In this document: in pieces, positions 48,529 through 57,007 of the stretch
How positions within the stretch are numbered: the first letter of the stretch is position 1
Layout: each line of letters begins with the position of its first letter
Assembly (NCBI RefSeq): GCF_040095835.1
Contig: NZ_JBBMFT010000004.1
Coordinates: forward strand, 124,001 to 188,000
Length of the DNA stretch: 64,000 bases
Reading direction: 5' to 3'
Origin: Flavonifractor hominis
Lineage (GTDB): Bacteria > Bacillota > Clostridia > Oscillospirales > Oscillospiraceae
Notes under the pieces: generated by a model
Told to the model about the DNA's origin: nothing
The model's database searches: none
The model's input: the letters and a program-made list of their open reading frames with translations, nothing else
Program-made: the position numbers and the translations under genes

Positions 48529-49029
48529 ATGGGATTTTTAGATGAACTCAAGCGTCTGGCCCGTCCTTACGAGGACGAACCGGAGGAGGATGAGTTTGAC
48601 GATTACGAACCGGTCTCCCGCAGTGAGCGCATGGACCGCACCGGCGGGGAGCGGCTGGAGCGCACCAAGAGCGCCAAGAGCCAGGATACCGGCAGTATTT
48701 TCCCCGTGGAGAACGAGCGGCGCAGCAACAAGGTCGTCAATATCCACACCACCACCCAGCTGCAGGTGGTTCTGGTAAAGCCCGAGCGCTTTGAGAACGC
48801 CAGCGAGATCGCCGACCACCTGCGGGAAAAGCGCACCGTGGTACTCAACCTGGAATCCACCAACAAGGATATTGCCCGCCGTCTGCTGGACTTTCTGTCC
48901 GGCGTGGCCTATGCCAACGAGGGCAAGATCAAGAAGGTGGCTATCTCCACCTACATCATCACGCCCTACAATGTGGACATTCTGGGCGATTTGATCGACG
49001 AGCTGGAGAATAACGGCCTGTATTTCTAA
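48529..49029 (+). CDS. sepF: Cell division protein SepF
   Basis: Membrane-binding FtsZ anchor. The 166 residues begin with an amphipathic helix (MGFLDELKRLA), then an acidic and charged linker, and the SepF globular domain (VVLVKPERFENASEIADHL, TVVLNLESTNKDIARRLLDFLSG, VDILGDLIDEL). Length is typical. Start after GGGAGGGA. A diverged copy of its last 57 nt recurs 154 nt downstream. Confidence 0.95.
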   Translation: MGFLDELKRLARPYEDEPEEDEFDDYEPVSRSERMDRTGGERLERTKSAKSQDTGSIFPVENERRSNKVVNIHTTTQLQVVLVKPERFENASEIADHLREKRTVVLNLESTNKDIARRLLDFLSGVAYANEGKIKKVAISTYIITPYNVDILGDLIDELENNGLYF

Positions 49030-49059
49030 GTTGCGTTCCAGGAGAACATCGTCCACATT

Positions 49060-49139
49060 GTCCCGCCGGGAGTCCGGCGTCCCAAGCGTTTTGGCACAGC
49101 CAAAACCTTGATGCCGGGCGAATTCACTTCGCCCGGGCA
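49060..49139 (+). repeat. Cluster of short hairpins between sepF and its partial copy
   Basis: Three palindromic units in sequence: GCCGG/CCGGC at about 49063-49076, GTTTTGGC (49088-49095) with GCCAAAAC (49099-49106), and TGCCGGGCGAA with TTCGCCCGGGCA (49112-49139, one bulge). No open frame is convincing. The arrangement resembles a small intergenic repeat element. Confidence 0.45.
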
Positions 49140-49183
49140 GATAAAAAGCAGGGGCCCCCGCACGATGCCAAGCATCGGGTGGG

Positions 49184-49240
49184 GCGGACATTTTGGGCGA
49201 CCTGATCGACGAGCTGGAGAACAACGGCCTGTATTTCTGA
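49184..49240 (+). pseudogene. Diverged remnant of the sepF 3' end
   Basis: These 57 nt match 48973-49029 (the last 18 codons and stop of sepF) with six differences. Three of the altered codons are synonymous, one is Val to Ala, and the stop is TGA instead of TAA. It encodes ADILGDLIDELENNGLYF with no start. The pattern suggests a fragment of another strain's or paralogue's sepF left by recombination, rather than a fresh duplication. Confidence 0.7.
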
Positions 49241-49310
49241 CAAGGGCCGGATAAAGAAATGAAATCGGGGGCCCCGACGGGACGGGATGCCCCAGTGGGG
49301 GGAACAATCT

Positions 49311-50102
49311 ATGCTGACACCTCAGGAAGTCTCGGAGCACGCCTTTTCCAAGGCCTCCTTCGGCGGCTATAACATGGCCATGGTGGATGAATTTCTGGAC
49401 GTATTGACGGCAGACTATACCACTCTGTACAAGGAAAATGCCACTTTGAAGGCCAAGATGAAGGTACTGGTAGACAAGGTGGAGGAATATCGCTCCACGG
49501 AAGAGGCCATGCGCAAGGCTCTGCTGACCGCTCAGAAGATGGCGGACGAGCTGGTGGCCCAGGCAGAGGCCCAGAAGTCTGAGATTCTTCGGGGTGCGGA
49601 AGCCCAGGCCAAGGCCCGGGTGGCAGAACTGCAGCAGGGCGTGCGGGATGAACAGCTGCGCCTGGCCGCGGCCCAAAACGCCACTGCCGCTTACGTAGCC
49701 AAGCTCAAGGAGCTCTATCAGCATGAGATGGACTACCTCTCCGGCCTGTCCAAGCTCACCGCCCCCGCACCTGCCGCTGATCCGGTAGCCACCGCCGCCC
49801 AGGACATTCAGGCCAGCGTGGAAAAGCTGGTGGCCCAGGAGCAGTCCGCCGCAGAGGAGGAAGAGGACCCCGAGGATACCTTAGATCTGAATAAGGCCTC
49901 GGTGGAGGTACCGGTGCAGGAAAAAGACGGCGGATTGTACGCCGAGCTCATGGAGCTCAACCTGAATCACCCGGAGGGCGAGCGGCATAAGCGGCCCATT
50001 CGCCGCCCCATTCAGGAGGACGAGGTGGAAGAGCCCACCGAACCCACCCGCCGCATTGACTTCGACCACCTGCAGTTCGGTAAGGATTACGAAATCAAGT
50101 AA
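49311..50102 (+). CDS. divIVA: DivIVA domain protein
   Basis: Coiled-coil polar and septal scaffold binding curved membrane. The 263 residues start LTPQEVSEHAFSKASFGGY, the DivIVA lipid-binding head, followed by VDEFLDVLTADYTTLYKENATL and a long coiled coil to about residue 150. The C-terminal half is acidic and poorly ordered, with a RIDFDHLQFGKDYEIK tail. Start at 49311 after GGGGGGAAC removes an 8-residue extension. Last gene of the division cluster, ended by a terminator. Confidence 0.92.
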   Translation: MLTPQEVSEHAFSKASFGGYNMAMVDEFLDVLTADYTTLYKENATLKAKMKVLVDKVEEYRSTEEAMRKALLTAQKMADELVAQAEAQKSEILRGAEAQAKARVAELQQGVRDEQLRLAAAQNATAAYVAKLKELYQHEMDYLSGLSKLTAPAPAADPVATAAQDIQASVEKLVAQEQSAAEEEEDPEDTLDLNKASVEVPVQEKDGGLYAELMELNLNHPEGERHKRPIRRPIQEDEVEEPTEPTRRIDFDHLQFGKDYEIK

Positions 50103-50107
50103 ACCCC

Positions 50108-50136
50108 TTGACAGAACGGATTTTAACGGGTAAGAT
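50108..50136 (+). promoter_or_regulatory. ileS: Promoter of the T-box-ileS transcript
   Basis: Perfect TTGACA (50108-50113), 17 nt, TAAGAT (50131-50136), starting 6 nt after the divIVA stop. Its predicted start point falls within the divIVA terminator stem. Confidence 0.65.
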
Positions 50137-50176
50137 ACTCGGAGACGCGGTTTTTCCGTGTCTCCGAGTAATTTTT
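50137..50176 (+). terminator. Terminator after divIVA
   Basis: Stem ACTCGGAGAC (50137-50146) with GTCTCCGAGT (50160-50169), extended by CGG/CCG around a T5 loop, then AATTTTTAT. Confidence 0.8.
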
Positions 50177-50189
50177 ATCCGGAAAAACG

Positions 50190-50424
50190 CCGAGAAGAGG
50201 ACGAGTACCGTCCCCGCCCCTGCGCAGAGAGCCGCCGTATTGGTGCAAGGCGGACAGGGAAGGGCCGGGAAGATCACCTCCGAGCGTGCCGCTGAACCAG
50301 CAGTAAGCGGCCACGGCTGGCCCCGTTACCGGCCTTCGAGGGGCCGCGGCATATCCGCGGCAATGAGAGTGGTACCGCAGAGGTGTGCGCCTTTGTCTCT
50401 TGGGAGACAAGGGCGCTTTTTGTT
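50190..50424 (+). promoter_or_regulatory. T-box leader, probably sensing tRNA-Ile
   Basis: Stem I elements include GCAGAGAG and TTGGTGCAAGG around 50223-50250. The segment GGAAGATCACCTC offers ATC (50273-50275, Ile) as specifier codon. The T-box proper, GAGTGGTACCGCAG, is at 50367-50380. A terminator stem (about 50388-50415, GCGCC...GGCGC) with T5 follows. Uncharged tRNA should favour the antiterminator and allow expression of the small gene and ileS. Confidence 0.9.
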
Positions 50425-50447
50425 TGCGGAATGGAAGGTGAGATGCT

Positions 50448-50657
50448 TTGAAGTGTCCCAAATGCGGCCAGGAAATGGAGCTGGGCTGGCTCCACGCAGG
50501 CCGCGGTCCCCTGTTCTGGAGCCGAAAGAAAAATAAGCTGACCATCTTTCTGGGCCAGGATGACCTGCGCCTGCAGGGCATGTTTGGCGGAACCCTTCCG
50601 GCATGGCTTTGCGTAGACTGCCAGATGGTCCTTATGACCTACGATCAACAGGAATAG
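50448..50657 (+). CDS. Small zinc-ribbon-like protein between T-box and ileS
   Basis: A 69-residue protein with two cysteine pairs, CPKC at residues 3-6 and CVDC near 59-62, which probably hold one zinc, and a beta-rich centre (LFWSRKKNKLTIFLG). It resembles small uncharacterised clostridial proteins; I know no function. Translation starts at TTG 50448 after GAAGGTGAG. It lies downstream of the T-box terminator and 36 nt before ileS, so it should respond to isoleucine supply too. Confidence 0.75.
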   Translation: MKCPKCGQEMELGWLHAGRGPLFWSRKKNKLTIFLGQDDLRLQGMFGGTLPAWLCVDCQMVLMTYDQQE

Positions 50658-50693
50658 GATAACTCATAATTTAAAAATAAAGGAGAACCACCC

Positions 50694-53489
50694 ATGGATT
50701 ACAACCAGACCGTCCATCTGCCCCAGACCGACTTCCCCATGCGGGCGGGGCTGCCCAAGCGTGAGCCGGACATGCTCAAGGAGATGTACGACCACGACCT
50801 GTACCACAAGATGGTGAAGCGCAACGAGGGCAAGCCCAGCTTTGTCCTTCACGACGGCCCTCCGTACGCCAACGGCAACATCCACATCGGTACCGCCCTG
50901 AACAAGATCCTCAAGGACATGATCGTCAAGCACAAGAACATGACCGGCCACTACGCCCCCTATGTGCCCGGCTGGGACACCCACGGCCTGCCCATCGAGT
51001 CCGCCGTTCTGAAGGACAAGAAGGTAAAGCGGGACGAGATGACCACCGCCCAGTTCCGCACCAAGTGCCGGGAGTACGCCGAGGGCTATATCGCCAAGAT
51101 GACCGGGCAGTTCCAGCGCCTGGGCGTGCTGGGCGAGTGGGAGAACCCCTATATCACCCTGCTGCCCGAGTTTGAGGCCAAGCAGATCGAAGTCTTCGGC
51201 AAGATGGCCGAGAAGGGACTTATCTACAAGGGCATGAAGCCCGTGTACTGGTGCCCCGCCGACCAGACCGCTCTGGCTGAGGCCGAGATCGAGTACGCCG
51301 ACGATCCTTGTACCACCATCTTTGTCAAGTTCCCCGTCCGGGACGACAAGGGCAAGCTGGGCCAGTACACCGATCTGAAGAAAACCTACTTCGTGATCTG
51401 GACCACCACCCCCTGGACCATCCCCGGCAACTTCGCCATCTGCCTGAACGCCGAGTTCGACTACGTGCTGCTCCAGGTGCCCAATGGCGACGTGTATGTG
51501 CTGGCCAAGGACCTGGCCGAGAGCGTGTGCAAGGCCGCTCACATCGACTATGAGGCCTGCAAGGTGCTGGCTACCCTGAAGGGCAGCGAGTTTGAGCTGA
51601 TGACCGCCACCCACCCCCTGTTCGACCGGGAGTCCGTCATCCTCAACGGCGACCACGTCACCCTGGACGCCGGCTCCGGCTGCGTCCACACCGCCCCCGG
51701 CTTCGGCGCCGAGGACTTCCAGATCTGCCAGCAGTACGACAAGGCCGGCCTGACCCACATCGGCGTGCCCGTGCCCGTCAACGCCAAGGGCGTCATGACC
51801 GACGAGCGCTACAACGGCCAGTTTTACGCCAAGGGCAACGACATGGTGGTGGAGGACCTGGAGAAGGAAGGCTTCCTGGTTGCCAAGGAGAACATCACCC
51901 ACTCCTACCCCCACTGCTGGCGCTGCAAGAATCCCATCATCTACCGTGCCACCGAGCAGTGGTTCTGCTCCGTGGACGCCATCAAGGACGCCGCCGTCAA
52001 GTCCTGCGACTCCATCCAGTGGAAGCCCGAGTGGGGCAAGGAGCGCATGATCTCCATGATCTCCGAGCGCTCCGACTGGTGCATCTCCCGCCAGCGCGTG
52101 TGGGGCGTGCCCATCCCCATCTTCTACTGTGACGACTGCGGGGCCGACATCGTCACCCCCGAGACCATCGCCCACGTGGCCAAGCTGTTCCGTGAGCACG
52201 GCTCCAACATCTGGTTCGACAAGGAGCCCAAGGACCTGCTGCCCGAGGGCTTCGTGTGCCCCAAGTGCGGCAAGACCCACTTCTCCAAGGAGACCGACAT
52301 CATGGACGTGTGGTTCGACTCCGGCTCCACCTGGGCCGCCGTCGCCGCTGAGCGTCCCTATCTGAAGTACCCCGCCGACCTGTACCTGGAGGGCGGCGAC
52401 CAGTACCGCGGCTGGTTCCAGTCCTCCATGCTTACCTCCATCGCTGTCAACGGCGTGGCTCCCTATCACCAGATTGCCACCCACGGCTGGACTGTGGACG
52501 GCGAGGGCAAGGCCATGCACAAGTCCCTGGGCAACGCCGTCTCCCCCGACGAGGTCATTAAGGAGTACGGCGCCGACATGCTCCGCCTGTGGGTGGCTTC
52601 CGCCGACTACACCCAGGACATGCGCATCTCCAAGGACATCATGAAGCAGCTCTCCCAGGCCTACCTGAAGATCCGCAACACCGCCCGCTACATGCTGGGC
52701 AACCTGTGCGACTTTGACCCCGACGCCAACCTGGTGCCGGTGGAGCAGATGATGGACCTGGACCGGTTCGCCCTGGCCTCCTTCAACGAGCTGGTGAAGA
52801 CCGCCCGTGCCGCCTATGACAAGTACGAGTTCCACGGCGTCTACCGTGCGGTGTACAACTTCTGCGTGGTGGATATGTCCAACTTCTACCTGGACATCAT
52901 CAAGGACCGGCTGTACTGCGGCACCGAGGCCGAGCGCCGCTCCGCCCAGACCGCCCTCTATTATATCCTGGACGGCATGACCCGTCTGGTGGCCCCCATC
53001 CTGGCCTTCACCTCCGACGAGATCTGGCACGCCATGAAGCACGCCAAGGACGTGGACGCCGAGAGTGTGCTGCTCAACGACATGCCCGACGACAACGCCG
53101 CCTTCACCCTGGACGCCGCCGCCCAGGAGCGCTGGAACAAGCTGGTCAGCCTGCGGGACGCCGTCAACAAGGCTCTGGAAAACGCCCGCAATGCCGGCGT
53201 GTTCAAGAAGGCCCAGGACACCGAGGTCACCATCTCCGTGTCCGCTGAGGATGCCGCCGCCCTGGCCGCCGAGGACCTGGCCACTCTGTGCATCGTCTCC
53301 AAGGTCACCGTTACCACCGAGGCCGTGGAGGGCGAGAAGAATGAGGACTGCCTGATCCCCTGCACCATCGCCGTCAAGCTGTCCGAGGCCCCCAAGTGCC
53401 CCCGCTGCTGGAACCACAACGAGCACATCGGCACCGCCGGCCACCATGCCGAGCTGTGCGACCGCTGCGCCGCCGTGGTGGGAGAATAA
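50694..53489 (+). CDS. ileS: Isoleucyl-tRNA synthetase
   Basis: Class I synthetase charging tRNA-Ile, with an editing domain for valine. The 931 residues show GPPYANGNIHIGTALNK (HIGH as HIGT, about 58-72), WDTHGLPIE, the CP1 editing region with TTTPWTIPGN, and the KMSKS loop as KAMHKSLGN (about 604-612). The C-terminal zinc ribbon has CPRCWNHN and CDRC. Bacterial-type length. Start at 50694 after AAGGAG. Expression is under the T-box upstream. Confidence 0.97.
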   Translation: MDYNQTVHLPQTDFPMRAGLPKREPDMLKEMYDHDLYHKMVKRNEGKPSFVLHDGPPYANGNIHIGTALNKILKDMIVKHKNMTGHYAPYVPGWDTHGLPIESAVLKDKKVKRDEMTTAQFRTKCREYAEGYIAKMTGQFQRLGVLGEWENPYITLLPEFEAKQIEVFGKMAEKGLIYKGMKPVYWCPADQTALAEAEIEYADDPCTTIFVKFPVRDDKGKLGQYTDLKKTYFVIWTTTPWTIPGNFAICLNAEFDYVLLQVPNGDVYVLAKDLAESVCKAAHIDYEACKVLATLKGSEFELMTATHPLFDRESVILNGDHVTLDAGSGCVHTAPGFGAEDFQICQQYDKAGLTHIGVPVPVNAKGVMTDERYNGQFYAKGNDMVVEDLEKEGFLVAKENITHSYPHCWRCKNPIIYRATEQWFCSVDAIKDAAVKSCDSIQWKPEWGKERMISMISERSDWCISRQRVWGVPIPIFYCDDCGADIVTPETIAHVAKLFREHGSNIWFDKEPKDLLPEGFVCPKCGKTHFSKETDIMDVWFDSGSTWAAVAAERPYLKYPADLYLEGGDQYRGWFQSSMLTSIAVNGVAPYHQIATHGWTVDGEGKAMHKSLGNAVSPDEVIKEYGADMLRLWVASADYTQDMRISKDIMKQLSQAYLKIRNTARYMLGNLCDFDPDANLVPVEQMMDLDRFALASFNELVKTARAAYDKYEFHGVYRAVYNFCVVDMSNFYLDIIKDRLYCGTEAERRSAQTALYYILDGMTRLVAPILAFTSDEIWHAMKHAKDVDAESVLLNDMPDDNAAFTLDAAAQERWNKLVSLRDAVNKALENARNAGVFKKAQDTEVTISVSAEDAAALAAEDLATLCIVSKVTVTTEAVEGEKNEDCLIPCTIAVKLSEAPKCPRCWNHNEHIGTAGHHAELCDRCAAVVGE

Positions 53490-53555
53490 CAGGCACAGCT
53501 CGGCCTCCGCGAAGCGGGGCGCGCGTCAGCGCGTCCAAGCGTTTAAACACGATCA

Positions 53556-53593
53556 GAAAAAGGACGCCGGGCTATGCCCGGCGTCCTTTTTTA
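53556..53593. terminator. Terminator between ileS and the SIR2-TPR gene
   Basis: Perfect 15-bp stem (53558-53572 with 53576-53590), 3-nt loop, A and T tracts on both sides. Confidence 0.92.
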
Positions 53594-53598
53594 TATAG

Positions 53599-55458
53599 TT
53601 ACTGCGGCGCTTCCCGGTTCAGAGTCTCATAGGTCTGCTGGTCCTGGGCCGCCTTTTCCTTCTGGCCCAGCCCCTCATAGGTATTGGCCCTGATCTGATA
53701 GGCCACCGCCAGCTTGGAATTTAACTTGATGGCACGGTTGCTGCTGGTCAGCGCCTCCTTCCAGCGCTTCAGCTCATTGAGGGCACTGCCCACGTTTGCG
53801 TGATAGAGCGCCTCCTCCGGCTTTAGCCGGGTCGCCTTGCGAAAATCGGCCAGCGCCGCCTCCTGCTGTCCGCGGCTCAGATAAAACACGCCCCGGTTGT
53901 TGTACGCCCGCTCATAGTCCGGGTCCAGCTGGAGGGCCTTCTGGTAGTTCTGCAGCGCCTGCTCATCCTGCCCGAGATTTTCCAGCGCGTCAGCCAGCAC
54001 GGTGTGGATCTCGGCGCTGGGCAATCCCAATTCCAGAGCTCGGCCGCAGTCGGCCTGGCTTTTTTCATATTCCCCATTGATACAATAGGCTCTGGCGCGT
54101 AGGGTATAAAGGATCTGTTGATCGGGCGTCAGCGCAATGGCATGGGTAAAATCGCTGATAGCCAACTCATGTTCCTGTTTCTGCATGTACATCAGGCCAC
54201 GGTTGCGGTAGGCCTGGCTGTTTTCCTCTTGTTCCAGCGATCGGCCATAATCCTCGATGGCCTCCTCAATCTGCCCCAGGTAATAGCAGCAGTTGCCCCG
54301 CTGCAGGTAGAGTTGGCTGTCTTCGGTACCCAGCTCGGCCGCCCGGGTCAAATCGTGGCAGGCCAGTTGGTATTCGTTGGCCTGGTAAAACAGCATGCCC
54401 CGTTCCCGGTAGGTCTGGCCATCCTCACCGTCCAGCTCCAGGCTCCGGTTAAGGCGCTGCAGCTTGGCCTGCTGGTTCTCATCCAGGGCCCGGAGGATTC
54501 GGCTCTGGTCCTCACTTGGGTCGGTCATGGCGCGCAGCTGCGCCTGAAACGCGCCCACTTGCTCCTGATAGTGGGTCACCCGCTGTTCAGCCACCCGCTT
54601 GATGCGCTCACAGGGATCTTCATAGCCAAACTTCTGCCCCATAAGGTACATCATTTCGTCAAAGCCCTCAATGGGGACAAAGAAGCCGTCGTGCTGCTCC
54701 ACCACCTTCTGGATCTCCGCAGGGGGTTCCTCATGGCGGTAGCACCAGTACAACCCATTGAGCTTCTGGGTATCTTTGAGGAAGTCCATCAGGCTGTGAT
54801 CGCCTCCGGCGTAGCCGATGACCACAGGAGTATAGCGCTTGAATGCCTCCCGCAGGATCTCCTTCCACTGCTCCGACAGACCGTTGACCTGCTCGGCCCG
54901 GTTGAGCGGGCCAAAAAACAGTCCCCGGTGGATCTTGGCCACAATGGGCCTGCGGGTATTGAAATTGATATACTGAGCCAGCAGTTCATGACTGATCACA
55001 ATGGGCTTTTTTTGCGTGTAGATAAACAGCGCGTCTTCCACCAGGCTGTCAAAGTTGGTGGTGATGACCAGGTTGTTTTCCGTGGAGGCCAGCAGCGCAG
55101 CCAGGGGATAATAACCCAGGCTGGGCTGGGCCTGCTCCATGGCACGCTCCAAAAAGGCCGAACCATTGTGATAGTCGGGGAAAAAGCGCAGCGCGTACAG
55201 GTCAAAATAGGCCTTGCTGGAGGGCTTGGTCTTACGTACCCCCAGCCGTTTTTTCAGCTGCTGGATCTCCTGCTGGGTATAGCGCTCCAAGATCTCCTCG
55301 TGCCACTGTTTGGCCAGTTCCTCCCCTGTGGGGATCCCCGAGGTCTTGGAAGCTCCAGCCCCCAGGATAAAACAGTAGCGCTTTTCGTTCTGGCAGCCCT
55401 CCCGCATGGTATTGAGAAAGAGGTTGAGCGGCAAAATCCGGCTCTCGTCCAACATCCT
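53599..55458 (-). CDS. SIR2-like domain protein with C-terminal TPR array
   Basis: A 619-residue cytosolic protein. The N-terminal SIR2-like NAD-binding domain has ILGAGASKTSGIPTGEEL (GAGAS at 32-36), TTNFDSLVEDAL (Asn134, Asp136), KIHRG with the candidate catalytic His176, and GYAGGDHSLMDFL (214-226). From about 345 to the end, eight 33-34-residue TPR units follow. SIR2 domains of this kind in bacteria often act as NAD-consuming defence effectors, with the repeat part sensing the trigger. The ATG at 55458 follows AAGGCGGTGAGG; longer starts lie upstream of the promoter. Single gene, no partner nearby. Confidence 0.85.
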   Translation of the reverse strand, partial: RMLDESRILPLNLFLNTMREGCQNEKRYCFILGAGASKTSGIPTGEELAKQWHEEILERYTQQEIQQLKKRLGVRKTKPSSKAYFDLYALRFFPDYHNGSAFLERAMEQAQPSLGYYPLAALLASTENNLVITTNFDSLVEDALFIYTQKKPIVISHELLAQYINFNTRRPIVAKIHRGLFFGPLNRAEQVNGLSEQWKEILREAFKRYTPVVIGYAGGDHSLMDFLKDTQKLNGLYWCYRHEEPPAEIQKVVEQHDGFFVPIEGFDEMMYLMGQKFGYEDPCERIKRVAEQRVTHYQEQVGAFQAQLRAMTDPSEDQSRILRALDENQQAKLQRLNRSLELDGEDGQTYRERGMLFYQANEYQLACHDLTRAAELGTEDSQLYLQRGNCCYYLGQIEEAIEDYGRSLEQEENSQAYRNRGLMYMQKQEHELAISDFTHAIALTPDQQILYTLRARAYCINGEYEKSQADCGRALELGLPSAEIHTVLADALENLGQDEQALQNYQKALQLDPDYERAYNNRGVFYLSRGQQEAALADFRKATRLKPEEALYHANVGSALNELKRWKEALTSSNRAIKLNSKLAVAYQIRANTYEGLGQKEKAAQDQQTYETLNREAPQ

Positions 55459-55483
55459 CACCGCCTTTTTGATTCTTTCTGCC

Positions 55484-55512
55484 AGTATACCAACTTTTTC
55501 TAGCTTCTTCAA
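55484..55512 (-). promoter_or_regulatory. Promoter of the SIR2-TPR gene
   Basis: Minus strand TTGAAG (55507-55512), 17 nt, TATACT (55484-55489). Predicted leader is only about 20 nt, just enough for the ribosome site. Confidence 0.65.
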
Positions 55513-55538
55513 CCTTATTCGACCGCGGATTTCCCCGG

Positions 55539-55567
55539 TTGTCTCTCCACCGCCGGCGTGATACAAT
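55539..55567 (+). promoter_or_regulatory. lspA: Promoter of lspA-rluD
   Basis: TTGTCT (55539-55544), 17 nt, TACAAT (55562-55567), 36 nt before lspA; divergent to the SIR2-TPR promoter. Confidence 0.6.
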
Positions 55568-55603
55568 AGAAACCATCCGAGTTTGACAAAGGAGCTTTTT
55601 TGC

Positions 55604-56083
55604 ATGATCTACGTCCTTTTCGTCGTGGCCCTGGTGGCCCTGGACCAGCTGGTCAAATTCCTGGTGCGGACCAACCTCGCGCTGGGGGAGGGAGTACCCT
55701 TCCTGCCCCATATTCTCCAGCTGACCTATGTACAGAACACCGGCGCGGCTTTTTCCCTGTTTGAAAACCACACCTGGATCCTGACCCTCATCTCTCTGGC
55801 TGTGTCCATTCTTCTGGCCGTGCTGCTGGTGCGCCGGGTTTTTCCCCACCCTGTGGCCATGTTTACCCTGTCGGCGGTGCTGGCCGGGGCGGTGGGCAAT
55901 CTCATCGACCGGGCTTTTCTGGGCTATGTGACCGACATGTTCCAGACCCTGTTCATCACCTTCCCCGTATTCAACGTGGCCGACATCTGTGTGGTGGTGG
56001 GAGGCATCGCGTTCTGCGTATATTATCTGTTCTTTGACGGCAAGGGGGAGAAGGGGCATGACGCCGCTGCTGCTGACCGCTGA
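55604..56083 (+). CDS. lspA: Lipoprotein signal peptidase (signal peptidase II)
   Basis: Membrane aspartyl protease that removes signal peptides from prolipoproteins. The 159 residues give four helices with the conserved LDQLVKFLV, QNTGAAFSLF, GAVGNLIDRAFLGYVTDMF (first catalytic Asp in the NxxDR region) and FNVADICVVVGG (second catalytic Asp). Start at 55604 after AAAGGAG. Its 3' end overlaps rluD by 26 nt, a common gene pair in Firmicutes. Confidence 0.96.
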   Translation: MIYVLFVVALVALDQLVKFLVRTNLALGEGVPFLPHILQLTYVQNTGAAFSLFENHTWILTLISLAVSILLAVLLVRRVFPHPVAMFTLSAVLAGAVGNLIDRAFLGYVTDMFQTLFITFPVFNVADICVVVGGIAFCVYYLFFDGKGEKGHDAAAADR

Positions 56084-56972
56084 CCGGGCGGGGGAACGGG
56101 CTGACCAGCTCATTGCCCGCCTGGTGCCCGAGCTCACACGCTCGGCAGCCCAGCGCCTGCTGGAGGAGGGGGCGGTGACCCTGGCAGGCGCGCCGGTGAA
56201 AAAAAATTATAAGACCAGCCCGGGGGATACGCTCTGCGTGACTTTGCCGGAACCGGAGCCGGTGGACGTGCGCCCCCAGAACATCCCCCTGGATGTGGTG
56301 TATGAGGACGACGACGTCATCGTGGTCAACAAGCCCGTAGGGATGGTGGTCCACCCGGCGGCGGGCCATCCGGACGGCACATTGGTCAACGCACTGTTAT
56401 ATCACTGTGGAACATCACTCTCCGGAATCAACGGAGTGCTGCGACCCGGCATCGTCCACCGCATCGACCGGGACACCTCCGGCCTGCTGATCGTGGCCAA
56501 GAACGACTTTTCCCATCAGAAGCTGGCCGACCAGCTTCTGGACCACTCCCTCTACCGGGAGTATGAGGCGGTGTGCGTGGGCGGACTGCGGGAGGACACG
56601 GGCACGGTGGATGCCCCCATTGGCCGCCACCCCACCGACCGCAAAAAGATGTGCGTGGACCGGAACAGCGGCCGGCGGGCGGTGACCCACTATACGGTGC
56701 TGGAGCGCTTTGCGGGCTATACCCACATCCAGTGCCGGCTGGAGACCGGCCGCACCCATCAGATCCGGGTGCACATGGCCTATCTGGGCCACCCCCTGCT
56801 GGGGGACACGGTATACGGCGCGAAAAAGCCCTGGCCCGGCCTGGCCGGACAGTGCCTGCACGCCCGGCGGCTGTCCTTCGTCCATCCCCGCACCGGGGAA
56901 CGGGTGACGGTGGAGTGTCCGCTGCCCGCCTATTTCACCGGGGTGTTGACAAAGCTCGCCCGTCTGGTATAA
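56058..56972 (+). CDS. rluD: RluD-type 23S rRNA pseudouridine synthase
   Basis: Pseudouridine synthase of the RluA/RluD family, 304 residues. An N-terminal S4 domain (ADQLIARLVPELTRSAAQRLLEEGAV) precedes the catalytic domain with the signature GIVHRIDRDTSGLLIVAKND (catalytic Asp in HRID), and the late RLETGRTHQIRVHMAYLGHPLLGD. Start at 56058 after AAGGGG, inside the lspA 3' end. Which 23S uridines it modifies cannot be read from sequence. Confidence 0.92.
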   Translation: MTPLLLTADRAGERADQLIARLVPELTRSAAQRLLEEGAVTLAGAPVKKNYKTSPGDTLCVTLPEPEPVDVRPQNIPLDVVYEDDDVIVVNKPVGMVVHPAAGHPDGTLVNALLYHCGTSLSGINGVLRPGIVHRIDRDTSGLLIVAKNDFSHQKLADQLLDHSLYREYEAVCVGGLREDTGTVDAPIGRHPTDRKKMCVDRNSGRRAVTHYTVLERFAGYTHIQCRLETGRTHQIRVHMAYLGHPLLGDTVYGAKKPWPGLAGQCLHARRLSFVHPRTGERVTVECPLPAYFTGVLTKLARLV

Positions 56973-56973
56973 A
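56946..56973 (+). promoter_or_regulatory. thiT: Promoter of the TPP riboswitch-thiT transcript
   Basis: TTGACA (56946-56951), 16 nt, TATAAA (56968-56973), embedded in the last codons of rluD. Confidence 0.6.
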
Positions 56974-57007
56974 CTTTTTCTGAACCGCAGATCAAATCCA
57001 ATCGAAT

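Noticed and set aside
55459..55605. 49-residue N-terminal extension of the SIR2-TPR protein
   Set aside because: It spans that gene's promoter and the divergent lspA promoter; a good ribosome site precedes the ATG at 55458.
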